From Morchella semilibera (Eukaryota; Ascomycota; Pezizomycetes; Pezizales; Morchellaceae), in contig CM018604.1 in assembly GCA_009192285.1 (NCBI GenBank), positions 3,224,001 through 3,288,000 on the forward strand: 64,000 nucleotides of DNA, given 5' to 3'. The notes beneath the pieces were generated by a model. It ran no database searches, was not told where the DNA came from, and saw only the letters and a program-made list of their open reading frames with translations. The translations under genes and the position numbers were made by a program. Shown in pieces: positions 23,710 to 35,011 of this stretch (its first letter is position 1; every line of letters begins with the position of its first letter).

Positions 23710-23967
23710 AGGGGGCACCAGAGTCCACCAACCAACCTAAACATTGAAAGTTAGTCAAAGTTATTTTTCAAAACAGGTAAAGGTGAAAGCAGAGAGAGAC
23801 ACTTACCAACGAATCCTCCAAAACAAACCAGCCCCCCACTCACCCTCCCTCCTCCACACTCCCATCCCCCAAAGATGGCCTGACCCCACCCAGACCACCT
23901 AGTCCTCCTACGAGGGACTAGGCATCGGGGTCGTTGGGGTCGACCACCCTTCTCTCCACGCTGACCG

Positions 23968-26676
23968 TCATACGGACCGGTCCGCTAGCCACCACTGGGG
24001 GCGGCAAGGAGTTGTTTTGGGGGGTGGAGCCCTCCCGCCAGATGAGAACTGGCTCATGTCTGGAGGAGCCGCGCTAGCTAGCCTAGGCGCGACAACCTCG
24101 TACATTCTCGCCGTCTCGTTGGCGTCGGCAAATAGTGCCAGGGCTCCACGCAGGGCGGAAGTGCGGGTTCGGGCGGGGTGAGGTTCGCCGGAGCGTCGGG
24201 GAGGCTGCTGCCTCTGTTGCTGATGCTGCTGCTGCTGTTGCGTGCGCACAAGCGGCACCACTGGCATGGCGGGGGCGGGACTGTTGGAGATGGTGGCATC
24301 GGCCTCGCCCATCTCAACATCTGCCTCCCCCGAGTAGGTCATTGCCAGCGGTGCTGCTGGCGGGACTGCGGCAACCTGGGCCATCTGGGACGGCCAAGCA
24401 TCCTCCATCAGGACATCGCTGTCCCTCATCTGGAGTGTCCGCCCAACACCCCTGCTGACCCTTGCTCGCTTGGCAGGGCGCTGACGGCCACCCTCCAAGT
24501 TCGGAAGCATGGCAGCTGGCGAGAGTGCGGGCGGACGAGACGCGAGGCGAGCCCATCGGACCCGGTTTTGCTCGCGCAGTCCGGTCTGGCGCCTGCGATA
24601 GGCTGCGAACGGGCGGACCGGGGCGGCGAGGGAAGCGGCGGCGACGGTCGGCGCAGGAGCAGGAGGCTTTGAGGCACAGGCCCCCATGAGGAGGTCCATG
24701 CGCTCTAAGCTCCGCTTCCTGAGGTTGGCGGCGGGAGCAGGGCGCGTGGCGACGGCAGCGGCAGCGACAGGGGAGGCGAGGATTGGAGCAGGCGGGTCTG
24801 GGGTCGGGGGCACCAGCCTGTCGAGGATGGCGTCCAGGTCTCGGTCGGGCCGAAGACCACGCACCGCGCGGGATCTTGCGGGAGGGCGTGCGGTGGTCTG
24901 CGGCGCTGGCGCTGACGGCGGGGCCTCGCCCATCTCCATGCCCCTGTTGACAACCATTGCGGCCGGTTGCCTGGCAACTACATCTGTCACCGTCCCAGCA
25001 GGGAAAGCGGTGACAACCGCAGCGGGCACCGGCGCAGGGGGGTTGTGGTTGCCAACTGGAACCTGGGTGGCGGCGGCCCGTAGTCCTGGCATCCGGATGA
25101 CCGCGATCCTCTCCGGGACGAATCCGTTGGTTGGTCGGCGGGGCGCGCCTGGTGTCAGTACAGGTGCGGGTGCGGGTGTGGTTGGTGCGGGGACCGGTGC
25201 GGGTGCAGCTTCTGGTGCTGATGCTGGTGCGGGACTGGCCGCCTGACGAACCGCCACTGGCACAACGGACACAGCGGCGGGAGCGAGCACAGGAGCAGGG
25301 ACAGCAGGAGCGGGGACAGAAGGAGCAGCGAGGGTGATGGCGCGCAACGCCAGCAGTACTTCGTCGACAGTACTGCCGGGGGCGGGATCAACGGCTGCGG
25401 GCACGGCGGGGGTCCAGGGCAGCAAACCCACTGCTGGTGTGGCGGCGGCCTCGGGAACGGCGGCGGCTACAACTATAGCAGTTGCAGGTGCACCGGTACT
25501 GACACCGGCGGCGGGGTGAGTGACACGGGCACTCGTGGCGGCAGCTGCGACGGGGACGGCAGCTGCGGCGGCGGTAGGGCGGCCAGACGCGAGAGACACA
25601 CGGGGAGGCGACCGGGGGAGAGGAATTGCACGTGGTAGCCTTGCAGCTACCTCGTCCTCACCGAGGCTTAATGCTCGCGAACGAGCGGGGGCACTAGCCT
25701 GCACCGGCCTTGCGGCCGGGTCACTCCTAGCAGGAGCTCCAGAGACGGAAGGAGCAACCGCCGCAGTGTCTACCGAGCTTACGGCCTGACTTCCTGCGGA
25801 GCTACTCTCTCCGCTCCTTTGCTGCCTACCAGGCAGACCGTTTGTAAGGCGCATGAGGAGTTCCTCATGCTCTCTGACATCACCACTGATGGCCAGATAG
25901 TGCTCCCATGCCTTTGCCTGATGGTTGGTCAGGGCAGATATAAAGCCGGTGAGGCTCTCGATGGTCCATGGGACCTGGTCGTTCTCGCGGGGGTCTTGCG
26001 GGGCTTGAAAGCAGACCCCGGTTGTTGCCTCGCGGCGTTCGGCCACCCTACGGCGGGGTGGGGATTGGCAGGGGTCCTGCTGAGTCTCTTCGGGAACAGA
26101 GACAGCAGCGGGCACTGCGGTTGAGCGGAAGGAGGTGGAGGCGGCGAAGGGAAAGGGGGTGGCCGACCGAGCTGCCTCACCAAGCAACACACCCTCGCGG
26201 GTGGCGGGCTCTGCAGCTGACGAGGTCGACCGTGGGGAAGGGGGGGGAAGGAGGGGGGAACGGGAACGGGAACGGGAACGGGAAGGGAAGAAGACGGGGG
26301 ACCTATCGGCCTGGCCAAGCAAGGGCTCTACGGCTTTCAAGGCCCTCGTCGGGGCGGCACTTGCAAACCCAGCTGCCTGGCCAAGCAACACACCCTCGCG
26401 GGTGGCGGGCACTGCAGATCTGGAGGTCGGCGTGGTGTCGGTAGCGGCGGGGGGGGGGGGACTGCGGCGGCGGTAGGCGCGACGGGTGTCGACAACTCCG
26501 GTGGCGGTGGAAGCGGCGGTGGACCGAACCGTCTGGCCAAGCAACACACCCTCGCGGGTGGCGGGCTCTACGGTCCTGGAGGTCCTCCTCCTTCTCGGCG
26601 TCGTCATCGTCGGTGTCGTCCTCGTCGTCCTAATCGCGGCGGCGGAAGCGGGGTGGGGTTGCTCAGACCCAGACAT
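23968..26676 (-). CDS. Pro/Ala/Ser-rich 902-residue protein with a TREGVLLG repeat
   Basis: Single open frame from ATG at 26676. Function not recognised. The N-terminal 170 residues carry three copies of PATREGVLLG(Q/E), at about residues 38-48, 90-100 and 157-167, a shortened one at 117-122, and an SR-dipeptide run at 132-140. One likely folded segment lies near 225-285 (PWTIESLTGFISALTNHQ, then AWEHYLAISGDVREHEELL). The rest is Ala/Pro/Val low complexity. The DNA repeat behind TREGVLLG contains the palindrome CACCCTCGCGGGTG. Other perfect hairpins lie inside the frame at 24985-25015, 25353-25376 and 25851-25870. The frame is GC-rich, so a long open frame is easier by chance, but the peptide repeat argues that it is translated. 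It ends 161 bp before the first intron donor of the hairpin locus on the same strand. Confidence 0.6.
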   Translation of the reverse strand: MSGSEQPHPASAAAIRTTRTTPTMTTPRRRRTSRTVEPATREGVLLGQTVRSTAASTATGVVDTRRAYRRRSPPPPAATDTTPTSRSAVPATREGVLLGQAAGFASAAPTRALKAVEPLLGQADRSPVFFPSRSRSRSRSPLLPPPSPRSTSSAAEPATREGVLLGEAARSATPFPFAASTSFRSTAVPAAVSVPEETQQDPCQSPPRRRVAERREATTGVCFQAPQDPRENDQVPWTIESLTGFISALTNHQAKAWEHYLAISGDVREHEELLMRLTNGLPGRQQRSGESSSAGSQAVSSVDTAAVAPSVSGAPARSDPAARPVQASAPARSRALSLGEDEVAARLPRAIPLPRSPPRVSLASGRPTAAAAAVPVAAAATSARVTHPAAGVSTGAPATAIVVAAAVPEAAATPAVGLLPWTPAVPAAVDPAPGSTVDEVLLALRAITLAAPSVPAPAVPAPVLAPAAVSVVPVAVRQAASPAPASAPEAAPAPVPAPTTPAPAPVLTPGAPRRPTNGFVPERIAVIRMPGLRAAATQVPVGNHNPPAPVPAAVVTAFPAGTVTDVVARQPAAMVVNRGMEMGEAPPSAPAPQTTARPPARSRAVRGLRPDRDLDAILDRLVPPTPDPPAPILASPVAAAAVATRPAPAANLRKRSLERMDLLMGACASKPPAPAPTVAAASLAAPVRPFAAYRRRQTGLREQNRVRWARLASRPPALSPAAMLPNLEGGRQRPAKRARVSRGVGRTLQMRDSDVLMEDAWPSQMAQVAAVPPAAPLAMTYSGEADVEMGEADATISNSPAPAMPVVPLVRTQQQQQHQQQRQQPPRRSGEPHPARTRTSALRGALALFADANETARMYEVVAPRLASAAPPDMSQFSSGGRAPPPKTTPCRPQWWLADRSV

Positions 26677-28491
26677 TAGGATGGTATGCGGTGGTATTTG
26701 ATAATGAATTAAAATTCGATTATAATATGCACTTTATACGATCAGAATGAACTGGGGGAGAAAAAGGAGGGAGAGGGGAAACGTCAAGATGGGCGTGGGT
26801 GGTGGTGCGGGGTCCCCTAGGACTGGGTAACTCAACTTTTCGCCTGTTTGGGAAGAACGTCAAAAAAAAAACAGTGGCGCCAGGACAACAATCGCTACTA
26901 CATTGTGTGTACTATGCATTTATTGCACATTTACACGGGGTATTATTATGGGAATTTACAGAGGCTATAGTCTTTAGGAGAGGTTATGGACGTGGGTTTT
27001 TTCTCATGGGCACTGGCATGGGCAGATGGATTGATATTCAGCTGCCTGTGTATATATACAGTCTTATTTACTAATTATTTACTCTGGGTATCTACAGGGC
27101 GGATGTGGGCTATGATGTGGGCATTTATTTTGGATTCACAGAGTGTTGGTGTTGATGTTTGTTTTGGCGGGGGCGGATGGATATTCTGCTAAGTACAAAA
27201 ACACCATGTCACAGCTGCAACAAACAGCGGTAGGGGATATCACAGGTACTCTCTATTCTCTATATATCTAATATGTAGTAGCAATTGAATTAAATCAGCA
27301 CAGCTGTATTATTTATCAGACCTCAAAGTCCATACACGCAGCAGCAGCAGCAGCTACAAATACACCCCCTTCACACACAATACCCCAACAAAACCAATCC
27401 AGTCCCCAGCCCACGCACGCACAAATGTACAGAATCTGTTGTGGGGACCCCAGCGTGACTGCTTTTCTGGCGCTACCCGTGAGTTCTGGAGTTGATGGTT
27501 GGGTGTGGGTAGCGGGGTGTGTTTGTTGGGGAGGCGGGGGTTGCTGTGGTGAGCGCGGGTTGTGGTGCAGCCTGGATATTTGGTCTTCACGCAACACTGG
27601 CTATGTTCTCTACACTGTTGCTACTGCTACTGTCGCTGTCCCACACCGACACTGCTGCTCTGCAGCAACGTCCACAGCCACTCACACTGCTCTCACACAC
27701 CACACTGCGCCCCGCCCCAAGTGAGCCCACAGCAACAAATGTACATAGTGTATAACCCCCCAGCCAGCCTCAAATACACACCACTAGATAACTGTACAGC
27801 CCATCTCTCCACCAACCCTAACCCCCAAACCCACCCGCACCACCACCATCCCATGCAAGCTGAAAACACCACTCCCCACCCTGTAAGCCACGCCACAAGT
27901 GCCCCCGAGAACGGGGGCTGCGCCGTTCCCACGCGGCGTGTACCGGTAGGGCGGTCATTGACCTGTCGTTGCGTGCGGGCGCTAGTGGCTTGGCGCGGCG
28001 GGGCGGGGCGGGGTGGGGTTGCACTAGATTGTGTTGCGGTGTAATTCTCTGCACATAGGTTTCTTGTACACAGCGCACAGGGGAATGGAAAGAGTTGCAC
28101 CATGCTGTACAACCCGTGTTCCTATTGTTGCAACACCCCCCGGGGTGCGGGGGTGCTCACCACACCCACCGCAGTGTTGCAACAGCCTCCCCTAACCCTG
28201 CCGCCTCATGTGCACCCCCAACAAGTGAACCACAGCAGGTAACAAAGGTAAATAAAGGTCACACGAACCCCGCGGCACAGGCCATCACTCGCGGCACAGA
28301 CTCTCACTCGCCGCGGTGGGCGGTCACGTGACTACGCTATGAGCTTGTCGCCCGAAGCAGAGTGTTGGAAATATATAGACTTTGTTTTTGGCGGGTGGTA
28401 TTTACAGGTGAGGATAAAAGAAAAAGGAAGCAGCAGACCAGCGGGGGCCCTGGGTTGTCTAAGTACATGTATGTAATAGTCCTGATCGAAG

Positions 28492-28511
28492 ACTAACCCT
28501 AACCCTGACCC
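28492..28511. promoter_or_regulatory. Telomere-like box
   Basis: CTAACCCTAACCCTGACCC, two perfect units and one variant. No gene start lies close by. Confidence 0.4.
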
Positions 28512-30260
28512 GGCTGGTAGGATTGTGGTAAAGGCGCGCGGTGTATATACTAGCTGGCCCACCAACCAGCCTTGGCGATGTCTAATGATCCGGACTGTAG
28601 GCGTCTGGAGTGTGTGGGGTCGACTATATACTGTACAGAGCTGGGTCTCGGTGGCTTGACGCGCCTGCGTGCAGGAGGCTTGTTTTATTCTTGTCTGTGG
28701 GTCGATCCCATGAGTTAAGGCCCCAGCGATGTAGCCATATGTAGCCCGCTGCCAGACCCTGACCAGTGCGGTCTGTGGATGGCGGTACGGACGTAACGGC
28801 TGGAATGTGCTTAAGTTACCTTATACCTGCTGGCCAGAGCCTCTGTTTATCAGCTCCCCCTTTCCCGCCCAGTCATGTACTTTTTGAAACAGGGTCATGA
28901 CTCCCTAGGCTATTGTTATTTCTGTTCCTTTTCCATATGATACAACAGTAATCGGTCACGCCAATGGGCTGATATAATATAAATGACCAATATCTGAAGT
29001 AGCCGTACTAACAGATAACATCACCTCCCTTCTACCAGTACTAACCTAGCCCTTCAGTGGCGGGTTGCATACACTCTATGCTCGTTGTCAGAGTTGTCAG
29101 GATCAATGGGGGTGGTTTTTTTGCAAAAATGTGTGCCGACCTAGGGTTACGTTGTATCAAAAACCAATATGGTCTAGATACATGTAGTACCTATATAGAT
29201 TGATGGTCCCAACCAGTAAACTACCAAGCTAGCAGACGTAGCAACATAAGTAGGTCTCGACCACAGTACAGCACGATGTTGCGGCCAAAAGCGGGGGGGG
29301 GGGGACGGTAGAGCGTACGATCGACGTTGTAATCTAAGGTACCAAAAATAACCAGAAACCAGCCTCGCAACAAAGTGCAAAATTAACCGGGTACCGCGTC
29401 GAAACCAAATTTTGTATGGGAAAGCAACTTCAACATCGACTACACCACAACCAAAACAGATAAATGTATGAGATTTCATCTTTGGTGTTCTCTATACTCA
29501 TACTACCATATACTCCAACGTGGACTCAACTAAAGCAATTTGAAAACTCGGTTATTGTAGCCCATTTGCATGGTGCAACGTGAGCGTCCGGTTAATTTTG
29601 CGAACCCACAGCAAATTTTGAAAGTACCGCCACCTTGAGCGCGCACAAAAACCCTAGACCATATAACTATATCGGATCACAGAACTGAAGTCCCTTGTCT
29701 CATTTGTGGTGTAAAGCGATGTTGAAGCTGCATGCATTCCCATACAAATTTTGGTTACAGCGAACATTTTGACAACCTGCCATAGCAGCAACGCGTACAA
29801 CCGCCCCGCACGCAGCATGATGTCGGTGTATGCGTGTGGAGCTGTCTCCAGGCCCTGCACACATGCGCCCTGATCGGGGGTGGGTTGAGGTATATCGACG
29901 TTGGGGTTTAATTGCTAGCTAGCTACCTGTGTGGGTGTGTACTGTTTGGTTACCGGGTTTTTGGAGGATGGGTTTTCCTCACTAGGTATGTTATATAGGC
30001 TGCATTCCCACAGGTTGGGAATGTGTATATACGGTCGTCCAATTTCTTCCCTAGTTGCACATCTACACCCCACCTACCGGCTGTTTGACGACCCATTGAC
30101 CGGGCTATAGATAGCTACGGTCAGAGGATGTCTAACACAACCCCATCTACCACCACCACAACGCACCCCCAGCCGGAAACAAGACCAACTAAGCATACAC
30201 CGGACCTAGCCAGCCACACCGCCCGGCTGTGCGCGGGGAAGAAAAAGATACTTAGCGCAA

Positions 30261-30280
30261 CCGAGTGATAGCGTGTGAAC
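30261..30280 (+). repeat. CGAGTGAT box, copy 6
   Basis: CCGAGTGATAGCGTGTGAAC, 255 bp upstream of the ATG at 30535 and in the gene's orientation. Confidence 0.55.
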
Positions 30281-30534
30281 ACACCGCACCAGCGCAACCA
30301 CAGCACCCTTGAATGTGGGTTTTGATATCGATTGTTTTTCATCCCCGCTGCTACTAGGCCGCGGTTCTTTCAAAGCGGTTATGGCGCTGTTTCAAGCGCC
30401 GCTGTAGACAGCTTGACACTACGCTGTACTGGTATATATTTATGTAGCGTTGAGCTGTGAGCACTCCGATACAGTACACAAACTAGAGCCATCACATCAC
30501 AGCAGAACTACATACCAAAACACCCACAAAAACC

Positions 30535-31056
30535 ATGGTCCTCCGCCCAATCGACACCCAAAAGCCGACCGCGCGCCTCCAAAAGTGGAACGACAACACC
30601 TACACGCGCAGCGAGCAGCGCCACGACTCCACCACGCACATCCACAACAACGAGTAATCCCCCCCCTTAATGCACCTTTTTTTTTTTGTGTTTACTTCAT
30701 TAATTACATCCCTTAATTCACCTAATACTAACACACACACGCACGGCAGACGCTACAACAACGAAGCCCGCCTCATCAACGCGCAGCGCTGCCGGGGACT
30801 CGAAGCCGGGCACCCGCCGAACGGGCTGCTGCGCCTGGTCGACCCCGTCAGCGGACAGGCGTGCCCGGTTGCGCCGCGCCGCCTCCAGGCCTTCGAGCGG
30901 ATCCCGCCGGCGGACCTGCAGGCTATTAGCGTGCATTATGGGTTCCGGTGGGTTGTGCCGCGGGAGGGGGTGGTGGTCGTGGGGGAGCCGACGCCCGTGA
31001 TTGAGATGTTGGATGATTATTGTGCGCATGTTGGGGCGGCGGACTTTTGGGTTTAG
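30535..31056 (+). CDS. GC-rich orphan protein, two exons, 141 residues
   Basis: Starts at ACCATGG. Exon 1 is 30535-30653 and exon 2 is 30750-31056. The 96-nt intron has GTAATC, a perfect TACTAAC branch at 30726-30732 and GGCAG. The phase is consistent (2/1) and the join reads HIHNNERYNNEARL. The protein starts with polar residues and continues as a compact segment (LLRLVDPVSGQACPV, then HYGFRWVVPREGVVVVGEP). No family recognised. Third positions change from mainly C to mainly G/T along the gene. The intron carries an antisense LINE tail (next entry). Confidence 0.75.
30677..30711 (-). mobile_element. LINE tail fragment inside an intron
   Basis: A T-run followed by GTGTTTACTTCATTAATTAC, the reverse complement of the 3' tail shared by LINE copies A-C. 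Only about 35 bp remain. It lies wholly within the intron of the 30535 gene, between donor and branch site. Confidence 0.7.
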
Positions 31057-31950
31057 AGGGGGACAGGGCGCAGGACTGGAGTTGGGGTCCGGGTAGTGGT
31101 AGGGGTGTTTTGGATGATTTAGAGGTTGGGTTTTGAGTGCGATTTAGAGGTAGAAGTAGAGGTAGTGTTTGGCCTGGCCTGATGTGCTTGACCAATATTT
31201 CTCATGAACTATGACTAGCCCGATGAAAAAGCTTGTGACCAAACATTCCCCATGAACCATGATCAGCCTGATGAGGAACCGATTTCAATTCGTTCAGAGG
31301 TCCATATATACACAGTGCCTAGAATATATGCATGATGAACATGGACATAAAAGAGACACAGGGCGTGTACGGGAGATCCCCCTCGGCACCATCTCCGGGA
31401 GACGAAAACAATGTTGTATTATTGTCGGTTGACAAAAGGAAGCGTGCAACCAGAGTCTATATGGCAATGCGTCCTAAGGCAGGTATAACTCCACAACCAT
31501 AATAGATATGAAATAAATAAAGAATTATATAACTAAAAATCGTCAAACTGATAGAGCCTACCGATGAATCTCGGGAACTGGCTTTGGCGGTTGGTCGGTT
31601 TGCTGGTTGCTACGCAAAACCACATAGTAACGGTCCGAGTGATGTCTCATGTCTAGGCTGTTTCCTTCACCCACTTGACCTGCCGAGTCGGTCTATTTAA
31701 TAACGACTATTCAGAGTTGGAGGGCAGAGCATGATGAGTATAATTACACACACTAACCCAGTTCTTTCAGCACCTGTTCCTGGCCGGTGTGGGCGCGACA
31801 CAAAGAAACGCACACCCTGAAAGAACAAGCACCAAAACAAGCTCCTTGACCACCCACAAACCGCTCTCTTTGTTATACCTACACGATAGATAAACCGCCC
31901 GCCCCCCCGACCCCCATCCGCCAACTCGACACCCCCAGCCCAAAACACAC
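31057..31950. other. Intergenic, no gene seen
   Basis: No gene. One CGAGTGAT box lies at 31635-31654. The last 100 bp before the next ATG are C-rich, as expected for a leader. Confidence 0.5.
31635..31654 (+). repeat. CGAGTGAT box, copy 7
   Basis: CCGAGTGATGTCTCATGTCT, about 300 bp upstream of the ATG at 31951 and in the same orientation as that gene. Confidence 0.6.
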
Positions 31951-32612
31951 ATGGCCCCCCGCCCAAACCTCGGCCCGCTACCGTCGTCGTCCGCCACGCC
32001 AACGCCGGGGCCACGACCACGACAAATCCCAAAACCAAAGGCCCAGACCGCGAGAAAGTCAAAGGCAAAAGCAAAGGCAATCAAAGGAAAGATCAAGGCG
32101 GAGCGCATCGCGGGGCAGATAAAGGGGGAGGCGGACAACAAGCCGCCCGAGCACGTGCGCCCCGTGGATACCTACGACCCCCCCGTCGAGGGGCTGATGG
32201 TTGCGACCAAGACTGGGCGCGCATCGTGGCGGTCCCGCGAGTTGCGCCATGATACGAGAGAGGCTGTGCTTGCGAATGCGTATGTTTGTCTTGATCCCCC
32301 CCCCAGGCGAATGGCTTGTGCTGATGGCTGCGCAGATGGTATAACCTAGAGTGCCGCACCGTTAACCGCCAGCGGAGCATGCCCATTGAGGGTAACACGG
32401 ACCCCGAGTGGCCGATATATCTGAGGATGTGCGACATTGTGACGGGGCTGCAGGACACGACGGCGCCGGCGACGAGGGGCGCGATCCAGAGGGCGTCGAG
32501 GGGCCAGTGGACGAATGTGGGGCGGTTCTATGACCTGCCGTGGGTGCCGGCTACGCCGATTGAGCAGATCAGGTTGGATTATAAGGCGTTTCTGGGCGCG
32601 CTTGATACGTGA
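31951..32612 (+). CDS. GC-rich orphan protein, two exons, 201 residues
   Basis: Exons 31951-32279 and 32280-32335 removed as a 56-nt intron (GTATGT donor, GCTGAT branch, GCGCAG acceptor), then exon 32336-32612. The phase is consistent. The N-terminal 60 residues are Pro-rich and then strongly basic (KSKAKAKAIKGKIKAE), which looks like a nuclear or nucleic-acid-binding tail. The remainder seems folded (YLRMCDIVTGLQDTT, then GQWTNVGRFYDLPWVP). No family recognised. It shows the same C-to-G/T codon drift as its neighbour at 30535. Confidence 0.75.
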
Positions 32613-35011
32613 TTGGATAGTTTGACAATATAGTGGAGTCTAGTCTATTTGTGCAAGTGGTTTCGTTCTACGAGTGTGTGCCTGTGACTAGCTGGAATAT
32701 GTTAGAACAGAGACTAGATGGTAATGAGTCTGACTATTCACTCTGTGATGGTTGTGCGCCGGTAACATTAAATCGCGCTGTATCCCTCTATGCCCTATCA
32801 AGTGCGGTCTCCATGCCTTCAACAATTCCTACCCATCTAGCGGAATAACCCAAGTCAACGCCCCAGGACCAGGGTTCTCAATGGTACGTATCAGTATGAT
32901 TTCCATGCCATATCGTACCTACTGTTATATACTGCGGTGGTTTATATCGAACTGCATGATACTTTGCAGAGTCCTTACCATACCAACTATAACGAACCAT
33001 ACTGTAAACGAGTGATGTCTTATGTTGCTGGAAGTACTTCAGGGCAAAACCCAGGCGTTCCCTTTCTTTTCCTCCTCCTCCTGATTCATGAACTGCATAA
33101 ATTTAGGTTAGTAAAGGTAAATGAAGATCCACTTGGGCGCCAAGCCCCTACAGCATGATATTCATGCTGTTATCGATACAGATAAGGTCCATATCCTACC
33201 TATCATTACCTAATCATCATATCGTACTCTACTCACTGTACTACCAGCGAGCTTTATCGATATGTATTACAACACCGCATTACCACCTTGAACCCTGCCC
33301 AGGACAGCAGCGTCGCAAAGATATCTAGTGATCATGATTCCAGCCCCGTTCCTCTTTCTAGAAGGATGGCAAAGTGAGCAGTACTGAGGGGGGACACCTA
33401 CTCCCCGCGTAGCATTGCCCACCCAATACTAGCCAGTGTTTCCAACGGTTCTCAGCCCAAACCGGTCCACCAGAACCGTTCAACAAAACAGCCCACTCCA
33501 GTTTTGTCCTGTCCAGCTTTGGGCTACGGTAAAACCGGTTTTGCATCCTCATACAAATTACAAACACCCTATCCAGAGGAGACCCTAGCTAGCCCTGACC
33601 ACCTTTGGGGTATACATGTACTCACGGTGCCGGAAATTGGTGCACATTTGATAATATATCAGCCACCAGAGGCTTACATACCACACGCGATCACTCCCAG
33701 GTCGCTATGAGCGTTGGGATGCATATTGTAGCCAGGAACCAAAAAAATATAGTCTGTTATCGATTCTTTTCTGTGACCTTTACCACCATGAAGTGACTTC
33801 TTCCCTATAAAGCAAACAGACATCTCTGTAATAGTAGAGGAAATATACACTCGAAACCCCGCCTAGGGAGTATTTTCAGTCGGCGTATTTTGGTGCATTT
33901 AGGCGTTGTTAAGTCAAGATGTGCACCACCCCCCAACACCCTGGCTACATGCAGTTCCTGCTGTAAACCACTTCTTATTGGGTCGGGTCAGTTGCACGGC
34001 GTGTTTGTCCAGCCCAGTTCATTTCAGTTCAGCTCAGTTTTGCTGGAGGTACAAACCTGTTACAACTGCTGGAAGCAGTGAATCATTATTATTATTATTA
34101 TTACTATTACTAGCCACCAGACCGACCTCCAACGTAGGAGTCGCTGACCTGGCGGTGAGGGATTTGGGTCCAGTGGGGCACGCTAGCAGCAAATTTGGAA
34201 GATGTGGTAGGTATGGCTCAGGGCCTGTTTTGATTGAAACCAGACAAAACGGGGTCAAGGGATCGTCTAGCTAAACCGAGTCCACAGGGCGAAAACTCCC
34301 GTCTCCAAACGCAATGATCTAGCCCCCTGTCTATGTAATGTAAGTGGAATGCGGCCTTCGCTCCGGCCGCATATGTAGGCTGCATTCCAGTCCGTAATGA
34401 TTCGTCTCTGCGCGGCGCGAAAGAATCCTTTAACAGCGCAGTCATGTCCACTCAGTTAGGCCTGCTTGTGAAAGATGCAGGAATCGAGAGATAATATATA
34501 AAAGATTACAGACGTATTTTGCTCATGCCCTTTTGTACAGCAACGGTGTGCAATCCCTCTTAATGTAGCTTCCTTCCATTCACGGGAGCGATCTTTTTGT
34601 CAGTATGTATGCTTCTAGTATATCACTGATATGCTAGCCACGTTCTAAAATACTGCGTCTCCAACCACACCACAATAGGGGATGGGCACGAGACTACTAA
34701 TATGCAAACCATCTAGATATGCCCCTGATGACGATGGACAGGCATATACTGTTTAGATGTGTGTGGCCGTGGATTGGGTATAAAATCAAGTGGGTTACGA
34801 ATTTCTGTAGTCTTAGTGTGTGGTAGATCTTGCTACTGTCCTATTCTCTCGTGCATTAATTACTTCCCCTATAGTAGAGTAGTTGAGATGTGTTTTTTCT
34901 TAGAGGGGCGGCATTTTATGGATGGGGGGTGTTTCGAATGAGGGATACCTTGAGATTCCAACTATAGTTTGATGTTCCAATACTTTGATGTTCCAATGCG
35001 CCCACTTCTAG
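32613..35011. other. Intergenic, no gene seen
   Basis: No gene supported. It contains an ATT microsatellite near 34085-34110 and a nested hairpin at 34345-34389. Open frames are short and unconnected. Confidence 0.45.
34345..34389. repeat. Nested hairpin
   Basis: Inner arms TGCGGCC/GGCCGCA (34350-34371) sit within outer arms TGGAATGC/GCATTCCA, outside the main hairpin locus. Confidence 0.6.

Larger units (their letters stand above)
15690..23967 (-). ncRNA. Spliced hairpin-array transcript, apparently non-coding
   Basis: I infer a minus-strand transcription unit from a regular series of canonical introns, all in one orientation: 23737-23806, 23481-23547, 23103-23162, 22851-22915, 22474-22534, 22064-22121, 21382-21437, 20847-20923, 19667-19721, 19467-19525, 17186-17230 and 16467-16521. 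All but one begin GTAAGT (20847-20923 begins GTAGGT), and all have a CTAAC- or CTGAC-like branch and an AG acceptor, and are 45-77 nt long. Two weaker ones starting GTC may lie between 17.6 and 17.9 kb. The exons are filled with short perfect hairpins and microsatellites and have no long frame: in the exon starting at 22063 all three frames stop within 60 nt. It could be a structured long non-coding RNA, or the very long 3' part of a transcript that begins with the 902-codon frame at 26676. The outer limits are uncertain. Confidence 0.6.
26677..30534. other. Intergenic, no gene seen
   Basis: About 3.9 kb without a supported gene. It contains a short GCA repeat (27340-27354), a telomere-like box (28492-28511), a cluster of CACTCG motifs at 28280-28330 next to the palindrome GTCACGTGAC, and a small hairpin near 30004-30024 (CATTCCC/GGGAATG). 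Confidence 0.45.

Noticed and set aside
24078-26549. Many plus- and minus-strand frames overlapping the 902-codon frame
   Set aside because: High GC leaves alternative frames open. Only the 902-codon frame carries a clear peptide repeat and one folded-looking segment.
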